Of a stretch of DNA of 64,000 nt, positions 45,901 to 54,245 are shown one piece after another (positions within the stretch are counted from its first letter, which is position 1; every line of letters starts with the position of its first letter). Location: positions 33,700 to 97,699 of the forward strand of contig JASANG010001817.1 of assembly GCA_030248215.1 (NCBI GenBank). Reading direction: 5' to 3'. A program made the translations under genes and the position numbers. The notes beneath the pieces are model-generated. The model was not told where the DNA came from and made no database searches. It saw only the letters and a list, made by a program, of their open reading frames with translations. The DNA is from Enoplolaimus lenunculus (lineage: Eukaryota > Nematoda > Enoplea > Enoplida > Thoracostomopsidae).

Positions 45901-48285
45901 CATATTTTCGTATACATCCGTCAACTGAAAGACAAAGCTACAAAAGACACACTTACACTGTAAATTTCAGTGAGTGAATTAATGAACTCAGACGAAAAGT
46001 TAGTTATGTCTGAATTTATAAAAGTAAGCGTTCAATGGCGGATCCATGGGGGGCACCCCGGCCGTGCCTCCCAACAGCATCTCAACAAAAATTATATAGA
46101 GTGTCAATTGCTGTTCTACGCTGTTCCGAAATTAGCAGGCAGTTCTAACTCATTCAAAAACAGAAACAGACGTTGCTGAAGCTGACTGGATTTTGCTTTT
46201 TCAAAACTGAATTGTCTCCTGAATCCGAGCCATTAAATTTGTGCCTGTGTGAAACCAAATCTGAACTTATGTTGCCACCCTGTTGTTTACATCTAAATTG
46301 CGTTGATGCGTTAGGTTTATTTGTGATTCATCTCAATTGAACGAACGTTACAAGAAGTTAATTTTATTGTAACAGTTCTTGGTTTGTGTGTGGGTCACAA
46401 ATAAGTTTATTACCTATGAAATTTTGCCCCCCCATTGTGAGATCCTGGATTCGCCACTGTAAGTGTTAGCTCACTCTGAGTTGAGTTGAGTCTCACTATG
46501 AGTTGAGTCGACTCCGGGGAAGTTGACGAATTAAACTAAGAATGAGTTGAATATGCTCACAATTGTGAGTTCTGGTAGTCCTAAATCAGACTGAGCGGAT
46601 ACAAGTCATTCTGAGTTAAAATCAACTCACTGGAATTTACACTGTGTTTTTATTGACGTTGTGTTGAGAAATCGGCTCTTTGAAGTCTTGGACTCACCCC
46701 AATCGCAAAGTCAAGCCTGATTTTAATATTTGGCATCTGGAAGGCGTTATTGTGGCCCTATACTGGAGCGGCTTCGACCGTCACCGTACGGTATCGGACA
46801 CGTATTGGCGTAGCATACCGCACGGTGCCAGCCGGCGACCGAGGGTAATGAATGACACTAAACTTATTAAAAAATTTAACGCCACCCTTAATACTGGTTA
46901 GATAACGTCGCTTCGAACTACGATACCTAAACGTTATTTGAATATTTCAAAATTTACAAGAGCACAGCAAAATATTTTTCGCCGTCCCAGTTGGGGATGA
47001 GAGGCAGCTGATTTTTGATCGAACTTTGTTATGCTCGCCAGGTTTGCCCCTAATGGCAAAAATGTTTTGGTTTTCAACGACTGCAAGCCGTAAGCGTTTA
47101 TTTGGTTTCGTACGTGTCCAGAATATTAATAAACTGACTTTCTAGCACAACCAGGTTGTCAGTTAAAACGAATTTTCCCAGGTTTGCCGTCTGTGCTGAA
47201 GGCAGTTTGTTGGTTTCTGGTTAATATTAAAAAAAGTTGCTTAAAATTAAAATTAATTTTTAAAATTTAACTTGTAATGTTACAGTATGAAACGCTTTAG
47301 TATATTTAGTTTAGAACTTCAATATTATTGAAATAACAAGAGGCTCCGGCTGGAAGGGGGAGTCACACAGTCTGTAAATTTAAATGAGTTAATTAATCAA
47401 CTCAGCCGGAGAGTTACTTTATTTTTGAGTTAATAACAGTAAACATTAACTCACTCTGAGTTCAGCTGATTCGAGCTCCAAGTTCAGTTGATTCCGGGTG
47501 AGTTGAGTTAACTAAATCAGATTGAGTTTCAGTGACTCAGAGTTCTGAGTTCTGAAAGTCCTAACTCAGACTAGAGTGACTCAACTCATTCTGAGTTGAA
47601 ATCAACTCACTGGGATTTACAGTGATGGAACCTGAATAAATCATTTAGGGGACCCATTGATTCTTACAGAACGTTTCTGTAACCGTCAACATGGTACCTA
47701 TGGTACGCATAGGCCCTGCTTCGAAAGTGTAAGAACAATTTCTAAAGCAACGTTTATGGTTGGAAGTCTTTTAGGGAGGCGCCATGCTTGTCGTACGGCG
47801 CCAGTCAAAAAACTTTTATTTACAAATTGATATGCTGTAAAGCGCTGCAATACTCGAGTGTTGTGGTACGTTAACGGAAAGCACCGAACTACGCCATATG
47901 ACATGAAAATAGTCGAAAAGTATAGCACCACCCTAAATGTTTCGATTTAGACACGATGGCCGATGTAAAGATCAGGGGCGGAACGTTTTGCTGTGGGACT
48001 GCAATAGAGTAAGTTTAAGCTTTAGACTAATTTGTTCACATGGCTTATGCTAAAATTAAAGCTTAGACTTTTAGGAATATGCTCATTTTTACGCTTAGGT
48101 TTAGGTTTATAAGCTTAGGAATATGTTTATAATACTGTTCCGCGGCTGTTCTTTACATTGGCCGATACGATAATGCTAGTAATTCTTTGTTGAGATATCG
48201 GGTTTCGCAGACACTTACCCATTTGCATCAACACACCAATATTAAGTACAATCGCGATCGCAAATAGCATACAACTCGATTTCAT
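36762..48285 (-). CDS. Secreted nitrobindin/THAP4-C-terminal-like protein, 5 exons, 229 aa
   Basis: Exons on the minus strand: 48285-48219, 39470-39275, 38557-38436, 37895-37771, 36941-36762 (690 nt including TGA). All junctions agree in phase (1, 2, 1, 0). Exon 1 is a signal peptide (MKSSCMLFAIAIVLNIGVLM). The mature part follows the nitrobindin beta-barrel order: P-V-W-Y-L-V-G-R-W near residue 36, ELNFAIG and LNYTF at the end of exon 2, RWDEYGYLLV in exon 3, LQRRFEFF and the final strand TVSYRKVDG in exon 5, compared with L-G-T-W, LNF, GFIR and HVTYKKV in THAP4. The GxGxYPT heme-side motif and the C-terminal strand histidine of THAP4 are absent, so heme binding is doubtful; another small ligand is possible. 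Least certain: exon 1 (8.7-kb intron) and the weak donor of exon 4. A second such gene lies at 62 kb. Confidence 0.65.
37377..37425. repeat. TATA-rich microsatellite
   Basis: Imperfect (TA)n with AAATATA units, inside intron 4 of the nitrobindin-like gene. Confidence 0.8.
37556..37757 (+). mobile_element. Family J TTAGGC-core MITE in intron 4
   Basis: GGTATCACGACCACTCGTCG to GACGAATTGTCGTAGAT, core CGTAGGCTTTGGCTCAGG. It lies 13 bp past the exon-4 donor. Confidence 0.7.
37771..37895 (-). CDS. Nitrobindin-like gene, exon 4
   Basis: Acceptor TTTTCCAACACAG, phase 1 in; donor GTGTTC (weak), phase 0 out; 41 whole codons. TENGPYSKNLL parallels TKSGPFMNQNFF in the gene at 63.8 kb. Confidence 0.6.
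38007..38430 (+). mobile_element. Family A MITE inserted at a splice donor
   Basis: Longest TTAGGC core in the window: five blocks separated by AATATGCTCATTCTTACG-like linkers. Target duplication AATACCTCG at 37998-38006 and 38431-38439; read on the minus strand it is CGAG|GTATT, the end of exon 3 plus the donor. The minus frame stays open from exon 3 through most of the element as Pro-Lys repeats. Confidence 0.9.
38436..38557 (-). CDS. Nitrobindin-like gene, exon 3
   Basis: Acceptor TTTTCACTTCAG, phase 2 in; donor GTATTG, phase 1 out; 40 whole codons, GKVFDRFGQKRWDEYGYLLV onward. A transposon begins 6 bp after the exon end. Confidence 0.7.
38598..38756 (+). mobile_element. Family D MITE, partial, intron 2
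   Basis: GAGTTGATTAATTAACTC interior and a mutated right end (GAAATTTAAAAGTG). Confidence 0.65.
38999..39250 (-). mobile_element. Family D MITE, full length, intron 2
   Basis: CACTGTAAATTTCAGTGAG to TGCAATTTACAGTG. It ends 25 bp from the exon-2 donor. Confidence 0.8.
39275..39470 (-). CDS. Nitrobindin-like gene, exon 2
   Basis: Acceptor TTTAATTTTCAG, phase 1 in; donor GTATTT, phase 2 out; 64 whole codons with FDLRPVWYLVGRW and ADELNFAIG. Its start phase fits the signal-peptide exon. Confidence 0.7.
39528..39818 (+). mobile_element. Family I-like MITE, intron 1
   Basis: CACTAGCGAATCCAGAGG left end, TTTTTGAATCAGCCTCTAG right end. Three tandem ~60 bp units with AAAATGGTAAGGT and CCTCAGAAAA. 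Confidence 0.5.
39819..40458. other. Intron 1 DNA, nothing recognised
   Basis: No exon signature or known repeat. Confidence 0.35.
40459..40719 (+). mobile_element. Family A MITE, GGCCGG-type subfamily
   Basis: GCCCTTGTATATAACAGG left end, CGTGTTCCATACATTGGC right end, four TTAGGC blocks. Confidence 0.75.
41005..41157 (+). mobile_element. Family H MITE
   Basis: CAGTAGCCAGGTCACCTTG start, CATTGGCTGCAC end, GACTTACAAGCAAGG inside. Confidence 0.65.
41158..42093. other. Intron 1 DNA, nothing recognised
   Basis: AT-rich with no supported frame. A plus-strand 62-codon frame at 41605-41793 has no splice context. Confidence 0.3.
42094..42336 (+). mobile_element. Family A MITE, GGCCGG-type subfamily
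   Basis: GACCCAAGTATAGAGGACGG to GTCTTTTACTTTGGCC. Confidence 0.75.
42505..42680 (+). mobile_element. Family A MITE, left end lost
   Basis: GGGACGTTTTTCTACAGGAC onward, right end CTGTTCTATACATGGGTC. Confidence 0.65.
42737..42938. mobile_element. Family E palindromic MITE, full length
   Basis: TA-CACTGCAAAAAATGGTGAG to CTCACCATTTTTTGCAGTG-TA. Halves are inverted repeats around a short centre near 42838. Confidence 0.85.
43091..43457. mobile_element. Family E MITE, head-to-tail double copy
   Basis: CACTACAAAAAATGGTGAG start; a first right half ends CACCATTTTCTGTCGAG at 43303, then a second unit ends CACCATTTTTTGCAG. The extra unit lacks its own left terminus. Confidence 0.7.
43740..44010 (+). 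repeat. Family N dispersed repeat
   Basis: Second copy of 29567-29835; shares CGTTGCGTTTTTAGCC, AAAACGCAACGCGT and TTTGCACACTCTTG. Confidence 0.5.
44069..44227 (-). mobile_element. Family A MITE
   Basis: Reverse copy, AAATATAGATCAGGG to CCCCTGATCTATACATGGG. Confidence 0.65.
44364..44606 (-). mobile_element. Family D MITE
   Basis: CACTGAAAATTCCCGTATG to ATCGTTACAGTG. Confidence 0.7.
44638..44785 (-). mobile_element. Family A MITE
   Basis: GGGCCAATGTAAAGTACAGG to CTGATCTTTACATGCACC. Flanks ACAACATA / CAACATTG may be an eroded target duplication. Confidence 0.7.
44893..45044 (+). CDS. Possible coding fragment of unknown type
   Basis: A GC-richer island whose plus frame reads LINRVDFEVVSFRANIRLME then LQSRALLDKHNSVCNDKIYT. 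The minus frame (HERCKFCHYKHYCVYQEALG) is also open and Cys/His-rich. Neither strand has clear splice sites, so which is real, if any, is undecided. Confidence 0.2.
45173..45436 (-). mobile_element. Family D MITE, diverged
   Basis: Left end eroded (GAAAATTCCTGTGAG), right end GGAAATTACAGTG-TA. Confidence 0.65.
45523..45768 (-). mobile_element. Family D MITE
   Basis: TA-CACTGTAAATTCCAGTG to TTGGAATTTACAGCG-TA. Confidence 0.8.
45956..46645 (+). mobile_element. Family D MITE interrupted by a family I element
   Basis: Left part CACTGTAAATTTCAGTGAG to GTAAGCGTT; right part GTAAGTGTTAGCTCACTC to TGGAATTTACACTG. Without the insert it is a normal-length family D copy. Confidence 0.85.
46033..46458 (+). 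mobile_element. Family I element nested in family D, with target duplication
   Basis: Termini CAATGGCGGATCCATGG and CCTGGATTCGCCACT. GTAAGCGTT (46024-46032) and GTAAGTGTT (46459-46467) flank it. About 250 bp longer than the 13.4-kb copy; the extra DNA is internal. Confidence 0.8.
46680..47945. pseudogene. Low-copy related segments, possible gene relics
   Basis: 46680-46900 and 47690-47945 share a block whose plus reading is VMNDTKLIKKFNATL / YDMKIVEKYSTTL; a third version is at 57.36-57.44 kb (ALNLVKKPAKL). Minus-strand readings are also open. At 46690-46710 a 13-mer (CCAATCGCAAAGT) matches nitrobindin exon 2 and is followed on the minus strand by GTGAGT. Gene strand and identity unresolved; family D (47366-47624) lies between the two. 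Confidence 0.25.
47366..47624 (+). mobile_element. Family D MITE
   Basis: CACAGTCTGTAAATTTAAATG start, CTGGGATTTACAGTG end. Confidence 0.75.
47958..48163 (+). mobile_element. Family A MITE with 8-bp target duplication, intron 1
   Basis: GGCCGATGTAAAGATCAGGG to GTTCTTTACATTGGCC. Flanks GACACGAT (47950-47957) and GATACGAT (48164-48171). It lies about 55 bp inside intron 1 from the signal-peptide exon. Confidence 0.85.
48219..48285 (-). CDS. Nitrobindin-like gene, exon 1 (signal peptide)
   Basis: ATG at 48285, 22 codons plus one base, then the strong donor G|GTAAGTGTC. Lys-Ser start, a hydrophobic run (MLFAIAIVLNIGVLM), and phase 1 end matching exon 2. The link across 8.7 kb is inferred; a nearer alternative first exon was not found. 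Confidence 0.55.
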
Positions 48286-48615
48286 AGCGACACAATTTAG
48301 CACAAAATGTTTGAAAAATATTTGAGAAAAATTTTCAAAAATATACAAAGAAATATTTTCAGAAATATTGATACGATCAGTAGTTAAAATTTGAAAAAAT
48401 GGTCTTTTTCACATATTTTAATCGCCACTAAATTAGCTTTGAGCTATTTTGAGTGATTATTTCATTGTATTATGATGTTAATAATCATGTCTACGAAAAA
48501 ATGTTTAGAATACGAAAACACTTAAATTTCGTGCTGTCAAAAAATAAGTATTATATATATAAGTTATTAGAATATGTCTTTCAATATTTTAAAGATAAAC
48601 GTCATTTTATTTTGT

Positions 48616-48878
48616 ACTAGTACACGTAGTTGCACACATGTACAACTGGACTAAGGCTTTTCCGGCCCAAGTTTACTTGTTGCCAGCGCCCGTCGCATAA
48701 GTGAACGAAGTTAAAAACTCTTCTTTGAAAAGCTGTAATGCTTTTCAGGTATATGAAAACATCCGAAACAATAGGTATTCTCAATGCATACCATTAATTT
48801 GCATACGGAACGTAAACAAAATCTGTTGCAACGCTGCCCAAAATACGTATGTGATGCGTTCCAGGTTTAATATATAGA
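48616..48878 (-). mobile_element. Family M Helitron-like element
   Basis: On the minus strand: A/TCTATATATTAAACCTGG start, hairpin GTTGTACATGTGTGCAAC, end CTAGT. The best match to Helitron end rules among the diverged copies. Confidence 0.5.
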
Positions 48879-49276
48879 TTTACAACTGTAAAAACAGCCA
48901 AAATATATCCTTAGCAATATTTGACACCTGAAATATACATTTCTGTTACCTTTGAGTATTCCTGGAAAGGGATTACCAGTTTTTTCGTATGTAAACGCTT
49001 TACTGCTCATTTTCTTTGTCTTTTTGGCTATTTTAGCTAATTTTGAACGATTTAAATAAACTAAAAACTAAACGTTATAACAATGAAACGTCTGTAAGCG
49101 TCAGAACAAAGACGAATTTTCGTCAATTTTAGTTCATCCAGCAATATAAAGTTAATAAATTAATAGATGCACATTTAAAAATTTTAAATTCTGCAATGCA
49201 TGAACACTTGCCAGCGCCGAACAGATATCAGTTTGTGCTGTTTCGGATTGGCAAATTTCAGTACCAAAAACAACGC
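48879..49276. other. AT-rich, nothing recognised
   Basis: No repeat ends or coding signature. Confidence 0.35.
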
Positions 49277-49713
49277 TTAGTGACCCGAATAAGAGAGGGT
49301 AATAAGAGGTGGTCCCCAATTTGAGTCTCAATCAAGAGGAGTCTGTATCCCTAATAAGGGTCCGTAAGCGGATAGCGTCCCTAAACACAGAGTCCATAAT
49401 TGTCAATTGTGCCTAATCGTAGTGCATACATGCTCCAGGACAAAATCAAGTTGAGTTCGAATGGTTAAAGCATATTTAAGTTTTGAAAGTATATACATTC
49501 CTAAGTATAACCTAGCATTATCGCTCAAGCTTTTGATACAAGACAAATATACGTTTAATTCAACAGATAGTTGCAATACCGGATATATAACTAACGAAGG
49601 GTGGCTGAGGGTGGGTTGAAAATGCATACCAGCCCGTAACCGAATAACAGGGGGAGTACCCTCTGTAGAGGCCAAATAAATATTATTCCCCGTCTTATTC
49701 GGGTCACTACAGT
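49277..49713 (+). mobile_element. Family F MITE
   Basis: Left AGTGACCCGAATAAGAG (outer bases eroded), right TCTTATTCGGGTCACTACAG-TA. Internal TCCGTAAGCGGATAG and CAGCCCGTAACCGAATAACA boxes are shared with the other F copies. Confidence 0.8.
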
Positions 49714-49739
49714 ATGCTTAAATACTACGAAGTTTAGAC

Positions 49740-49800
49740 CTATGCCTTAGGCTATACCTGAGCCTTTACCTATGTCTAAAAATACGCCTAAGCCTAACTT
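49740..49800 (-). repeat. CCTAAG relic
   Basis: Degenerate family A core (ACCTATGCCTTAGGC...CGCCTAAGCC), no ends. Confidence 0.5.
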
Positions 49801-49984
49801 TACCAGTAAACTTAAACATTTTTATGCTACATATTTTAAGCCACAGCTCAAAAGTTTCTATTTAAATATTAAGAAAAATAATTATTTCTTGCGGGTTTTA
49901 CAACTGCAAGTCTGTATTGTTGTCTCACTCTATAGCGCAACTACGTTTCTGTTCTCAGTGGTGTACCCAGAAACTCCGATTCGT

Positions 49985-50085
49985 TAATCTTTATAATTGG
50001 CTCACCGCTAACGACTATTCAATCAGGCGGCTCCTCTGATTGAACTGAACAGCTCTAAAGTTCAGCTCAACTCCACCTCTCAAGC
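49985..50085 (-). pseudogene. Relic related to the 53.5-kb coding segment
   Basis: TTGGCTCACCGCTAACGAC followed by TATTCAATCAGGCGGCTCC is about 75% like 53494-53540 (TTGGCTGATAGCTAACGATT...). Flanking frames are broken. Confidence 0.3.
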
Positions 50086-50549
50086 GCAGAGCAATTTTCT
50101 CGTTTTTTGCGTCTTGCTCCCATATTTTTTCTACATTCCGTTGAATACCCTGATTTCTGTACACTTCGCGACAACAACAGCATTAAAATAATTTCAATTT
50201 ATACTAATATCAAATTATCTACCGGACAGCTTTGACAATTATACATGCATATATGTATATATATTTATTTATTTATTTATTTATATATATCCTGTGTAGA
50301 TTCGAAACTGATTTTGAAACTTTTTGTTAGCCCCCAGAGTTAGTTTGAAACGCATTTTACGAGAGAAGGTACGGAGCTGTTGTGGGCGACCACAGTTGAC
50401 CGGTGATATATAAAATAGCCCAATCCATAGAGACCGGATAATATAAACTTTTACGGGTAAAGCATATTTCAATTGATCACACAAACGCGATGGCTGTTTA
50501 GATTTATTGTTTTGTAGCTGTTGTGTTTATTTTCATACAAAACATTATA

Positions 50550-50694
50550 GGCAAGATTAGATTATATCCTAAACTTAAGGCAAGATTAGATTATATCCTA
50601 AACTTAAGGCAAGATTAGATTATATCCTAAACTTAAGGCAAGATTAGATTATATCCTAAACTTAAGGCAAGATTAGATTATATCCTAAACTTAA
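50550..50694 (+). repeat. 29-bp minisatellite, five identical units
   Basis: Unit starts GGCAAGATTAGATTATATCC; five tandem copies with no difference between units, pointing to recent amplification. Confidence 0.95.
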
Positions 50695-50982
50695 GTTTGA
50701 GTATAACATAGAAAATTAGCCTAAAATTGTGCGTAAAGACTAAAAACGCCTAAGTCTAAACTTGAACACAGGGATGTATGGAGTAAAATGAGACTGCATG
50801 TTTAGTTATAGAAATGCATGGGTAAAACGTTTCGAGTTAGGGTTGCGCAATACTCGCCGGGTGCCGCGGGACGCCGCTCCCTGCCGCCAAATACAATTCT
50901 GTCCGTTAGCAACGAATAGCGGTGTGCGGCGACGTGCGGCAGCGTCCGACACAGTAAAGTATATCGCAACCCTTAGGTATAC

Positions 50983-51183
50983 GGGCCCCTGTATGGAACA
51001 GGGCCGGAATGTTTTTCTGCAGGGCTGTAATAGTGTCAAGTCAAAAGCTTTAGACTAACTTTTGTTCTCAGGCTTAGGCTTAGGCTTAGGTTAGTCTAAG
51101 GAATAGGCTCATCTTTACGCTTAGGTTTTGGCTTAAGCTTTAGGCTGGGGCTTAGGAATATGCTTATAACACTTGTTCCGGCT
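50983..51183 (+). mobile_element. Family A MITE, GGCCGG-type subfamily
   Basis: GGGCCCCTGTATGGAACAGG start; right end reduced to CTTGTTCCGGC. Confidence 0.7.
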
Positions 51184-51383
51184 AATATACGTATGCTAAG
51201 ACTTAACTTTCACTTAATAGGTGAATGCATATGCGTAAACAGAATTAGTTGCATTTTGGAACTTTCGGCAACTGGTGAAAATGTTGTCTGATTGGCTGTT
51301 TTCTGTGTAATTTTATTCAATATTAATCGATATTTGAGTGAAACGTAAGCCTTCATATTGGAGGTCTAAGGCAGGAGAAGTTG

Positions 51384-51400
51384 TTATTATTATTATTATA

Positions 51401-51442
<42 letters not shown>

Positions 51443-51445
51443 TAT
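51384..51445 (+). repeat. (ATT)n microsatellite, left half
   Basis: About 20 trinucleotide units, split from the right half by a tiny family C element. Confidence 0.95.
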
Positions 51446-51511
51446 GGCCCATGTTGCTTTAAGGGGCGTCCAGGTCAATTAACTGGTACGCCCATCAAAG
51501 TAACATTGGTC
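51446..51511 (+). mobile_element. 66-bp hairpin element of family C inside (ATT)n
   Basis: GGCCCATGTTGCTTTAAGGG left, CATCAAAGTAACATTGGTC right. The arms nearly meet; no TTAGGC core at all. Probably a minimal deletion derivative able to transpose by its ends alone. Confidence 0.8.
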
Positions 51512-51527
51512 ATTATTATTATTATTA

Positions 51528-51576
<49 letters not shown>
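51512..51576 (+). repeat. (ATT)n microsatellite, right half
   Basis: About 20 units with one GTT variant. Confidence 0.95.
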
Positions 51577-51619
51577 GGCTTAACTTTAAGAATGTTATGT
51601 GGAAATATTCTACTAACCG

Positions 51620-51693
51620 TACTTCGTCTTCGGCTTCGGCTTTGGCTTAGGAATATGCTTATACTCTTGTTCCGGCCCTGTTCTACACATGGA
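51620..51693 (+). mobile_element. Family A MITE, right end
   Basis: TTCGGCTTCGGCTTTGGC core variant, then TTAGGAATATGCTTATAC and CCTGTTCTACACATGG. Confidence 0.6.
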
Positions 51694-52020
51694 CCTCGAT
51701 GTCTGTATTGAAAGCAGACTGGATCATTTATTTTATTCTTTTTCACCTTAGCTCTATTGCTCGGTAGAAGGACGTAGTTTTCCCACGCTAAGAGATTTTT
51801 TAACTCACCATAAACTGGCCAATTTCGCTACCTCGACTGATTTTTATAAAAATGAACTCATAAAACTTAAAGTAAACAAAATAGTCACACGGTAATTTTG
51901 TAAATAAGGATTATAGAAAATGATCTTTATTGAGAATAAGTTTTCACAAAAGTGGGCGGAGTTTAAATAATTATTCAAAAAATTACACATCTTTCAACAA
52001 AAATATATTCATACAAATTG

Positions 52021-52445
52021 GGCTCATGTAAAGATCAGAAGCGGACCGTTCTTTATGTGGAACTGCAATATAGTAAGCTTAAAAGCTTAACCCTTTCTCA
52101 CATAAGTATTTTTAATTTCATATGAGATACACTTTCAAGGTAAGATTCGATCCCCATTCTCTCGGGTGAGAGGCGTTTACGATGACCGCTCAGCTATAGA
52201 AGCTTGACGCTCGAGCTTGAGGGGGCTCTCACATCTTGTAGATTTTCCACTGCGCATATGTGTTACAATTCTTAAACACTACTCACAGTGTCTGTGTTGC
52301 TCATATATCATTTGTATTTAGTTGCTCATAGTATACTATATGAGTTTTAACGGCTAAGACTATTTTTTTGCTTGGCTCAGGCTTAGGTTTAGGCTTAGGC
52401 TTACGAATATGCTTATAAGTTTCACCCCTGTTGTTTAAATTGACC
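52021..52445 (+). mobile_element. Family A MITE with nested family R element
   Basis: GGCTCATGTAAAGATCAG start, interrupted in the AAGCTTAAGCTTTAG box, resuming at GCTAAGACTATTTTTTTGC with a TTAGGC core and an eroded right end. Confidence 0.75.
52087..52350 (-). mobile_element. Family R piggyBac-type tRNA-like MITE, diverged
   Basis: TTAA-CCCTTTCTCACATAAG left edge, TATGAGTT-TTAA right edge. Internal tRNA-like boxes remain recognisable in reverse (GATTCGATCCCC for the B-box). The host sequence at the break supplies the TTAA. Confidence 0.75.
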
Positions 52446-52661
52446 GAGAGTTTTAAGCAAACCACGGGACATGTGGGGGTTGAAATGCTGGATTTCGTTT
52501 TTAAACAGGATAAAGGTCGATGATTTTTGTGAGTGAGAAAAAAAACCCTTTTGTCGACCATATTTTAGGTCGCAGTTTTAATCCGTAAATCAGCATTTGC
52601 ACCTATTTTAGATCAATACTTCAGAACTTAACGCGATATATTTGTACTGTTTTTATATATA

Positions 52662-53110
52662 GTGTATTGACCTGATAAGAGGGGGAGGGGTAATAAGAGG
52701 GGGTCCCCATTTTGAGTCCGAATCAATAGGCGTCCGTATCCCTAATAAGAGTCCGTAAGTGGATAGAGTCCCTAAACCCTAACTAGAGTCCATAAATGTC
52801 AATTAACCATAATTGTAGCGCATAAATGACTCCAGGACCAAATAATTTGAGTTCGAAGCTTTAAAGCGTACTTAAATTTTGAAAGTACACTCCTAAGTAT
52901 AACCTTGCATTATCGCTCGAGCTATTGACACAAGATAAATAAACGTTTAATTTAACGGATAATTGCAGTGCCGGATATATATCAGTAACGAAGTTCGGCG
53001 GAGCGTGGGTTAAAAATAAATAACAGTCCGTAACCGAATAACAAGGGGGTGGGTACCCTCTGGAGAGGCCAAATAAATATCAGTCCCCCCTCTTATTCGG
53101 GTCATTACAG
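52662..53110 (+). mobile_element. Family F MITE
   Basis: GTGTATTGACCTGATAAGAG start, CTCTTATTCGGGTCATTACAG end. Confidence 0.8.
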
Positions 53111-53250
53111 TACTGAATTATTAAAGAGATGGGGGTTCATATATACGAACCATGCGTTAATTTTGTCCAACCGCTGGTATACGGTTGTTCTAATCTAATA
53201 ACGGCTGATATATATGTATGTATTTATGTATATATTGTTTTACATTTTCT

Positions 53251-53500
53251 CATAATCAGTTATTGTCAGACTCGGAGCTTTCAGGCAGCGATTTCACAAT
53301 CGTAAAATTATAATTCAACGGTTGTCTGTCTTCCCTGAATAGCACTTCAAAATGGTATAATTTTGAGTCGTCACAAAAACTCCACCATCCATTTCTCAGA
53401 CAAATATCACTATGAAGTATTGACAAATATGAGAATTCGTGGGAACCAGAGACTAAAACCCTACTAAAATTACCGGCTGTTAATAAAATAATATTGGCTG
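53251..53500 (-). CDS. Unidentified C-terminal exon
   Basis: After the acceptor GTTAGCTATCAG (minus strand) a frame of about 81 codons runs to TGA (53255-53257), phase 1 in: NIILLTAGNFSRVLVSGSHE, FSYLSILHSDICLRNGWWSF, CDDSKLYHFEVLFREDRQPL, NYNFTIVKSLPESSESDNN. The acidic Ser-rich end looks like a true C-terminus. H...GWWSF..DDSK faintly recalls the C-terminal box of ubiquitin-specific proteases, but the spacing is not convincing. Could instead be a transposon-borne gene, since a damaged relative sits at 49.99 kb. No upstream exon assigned. Confidence 0.4.
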
Positions 53501-53739
53501 ATAGCTAACGATTATTCAAGGAGTCGGCGCCTTTGACAAAAAAAATTGATTGAGGGAGCAGCCGATGGCACAGTCCTTGCTCTCGGTATGCGGATCAGCC
53601 ACCAGTGTTCGGGATTTGGGTTCTTGGAGTTTTTTCGTTTATCCAAGAGCAATACACGATTTATCAAACGACCAAAATTAATTATAATTATAAGGTTCGA
53701 TGACATAGCTAGGAGAATTTAAAAAAATGAGCGCTTATT

Positions 53740-53788
53740 GTATATATACATATATATTATATATAAATATATATATGTATATATATAT
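53740..53788. repeat. TATA-rich microsatellite
   Basis: Imperfect (TA)n. Confidence 0.8.
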
Positions 53789-54173
53789 GGATTTATTTCA
53801 ACCTCATTTTATACTGCTTTATGCGCTCACGTGTTTGGTAGCCGTTTGTGCAAACGAGAAGTGGTGGTTTTCTGATAAAAGTAAACATATTTTTTCGACT
53901 TTTACTCAAATTAGAATATATGATTCGTAGTTTTTGAGTCTGTCTAACCTTTAATAAGAAACAGAGATTTTTTACTAGAATTGTTCTTCGGTGACAGATA
54001 ATTATGTGAATAATTAATGTCATTGCACAGTAGCGCCGCAGTATTTTTTCTTTTATTCGCAAATTGTGTTCAACTTCTCGAAAAGCTTTGATACTTTTAA
54101 GAAAGGTATGAATTTCGTAATTTTTATTTCATTAACGTACAATCTCATAGCATATCTGTAATGAAAAATTACG

Positions 54174-54174
<1 letters not shown>

Positions 54175-54244
<70 letters not shown>
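54175..54244. repeat. (TA)n microsatellite
   Basis: About 35 pure TA units. Confidence 0.95.

Positions 54245-54245
<1 letters not shown>

Noticed and set aside
50549-50694. CRISPR array
   Set aside because: Tandem 29-bp units have no spacers and the genome is eukaryotic.
51338-51583. 81-codon Ile-rich frame
   Set aside because: It is the ATT microsatellite plus the 66-bp hairpin element.
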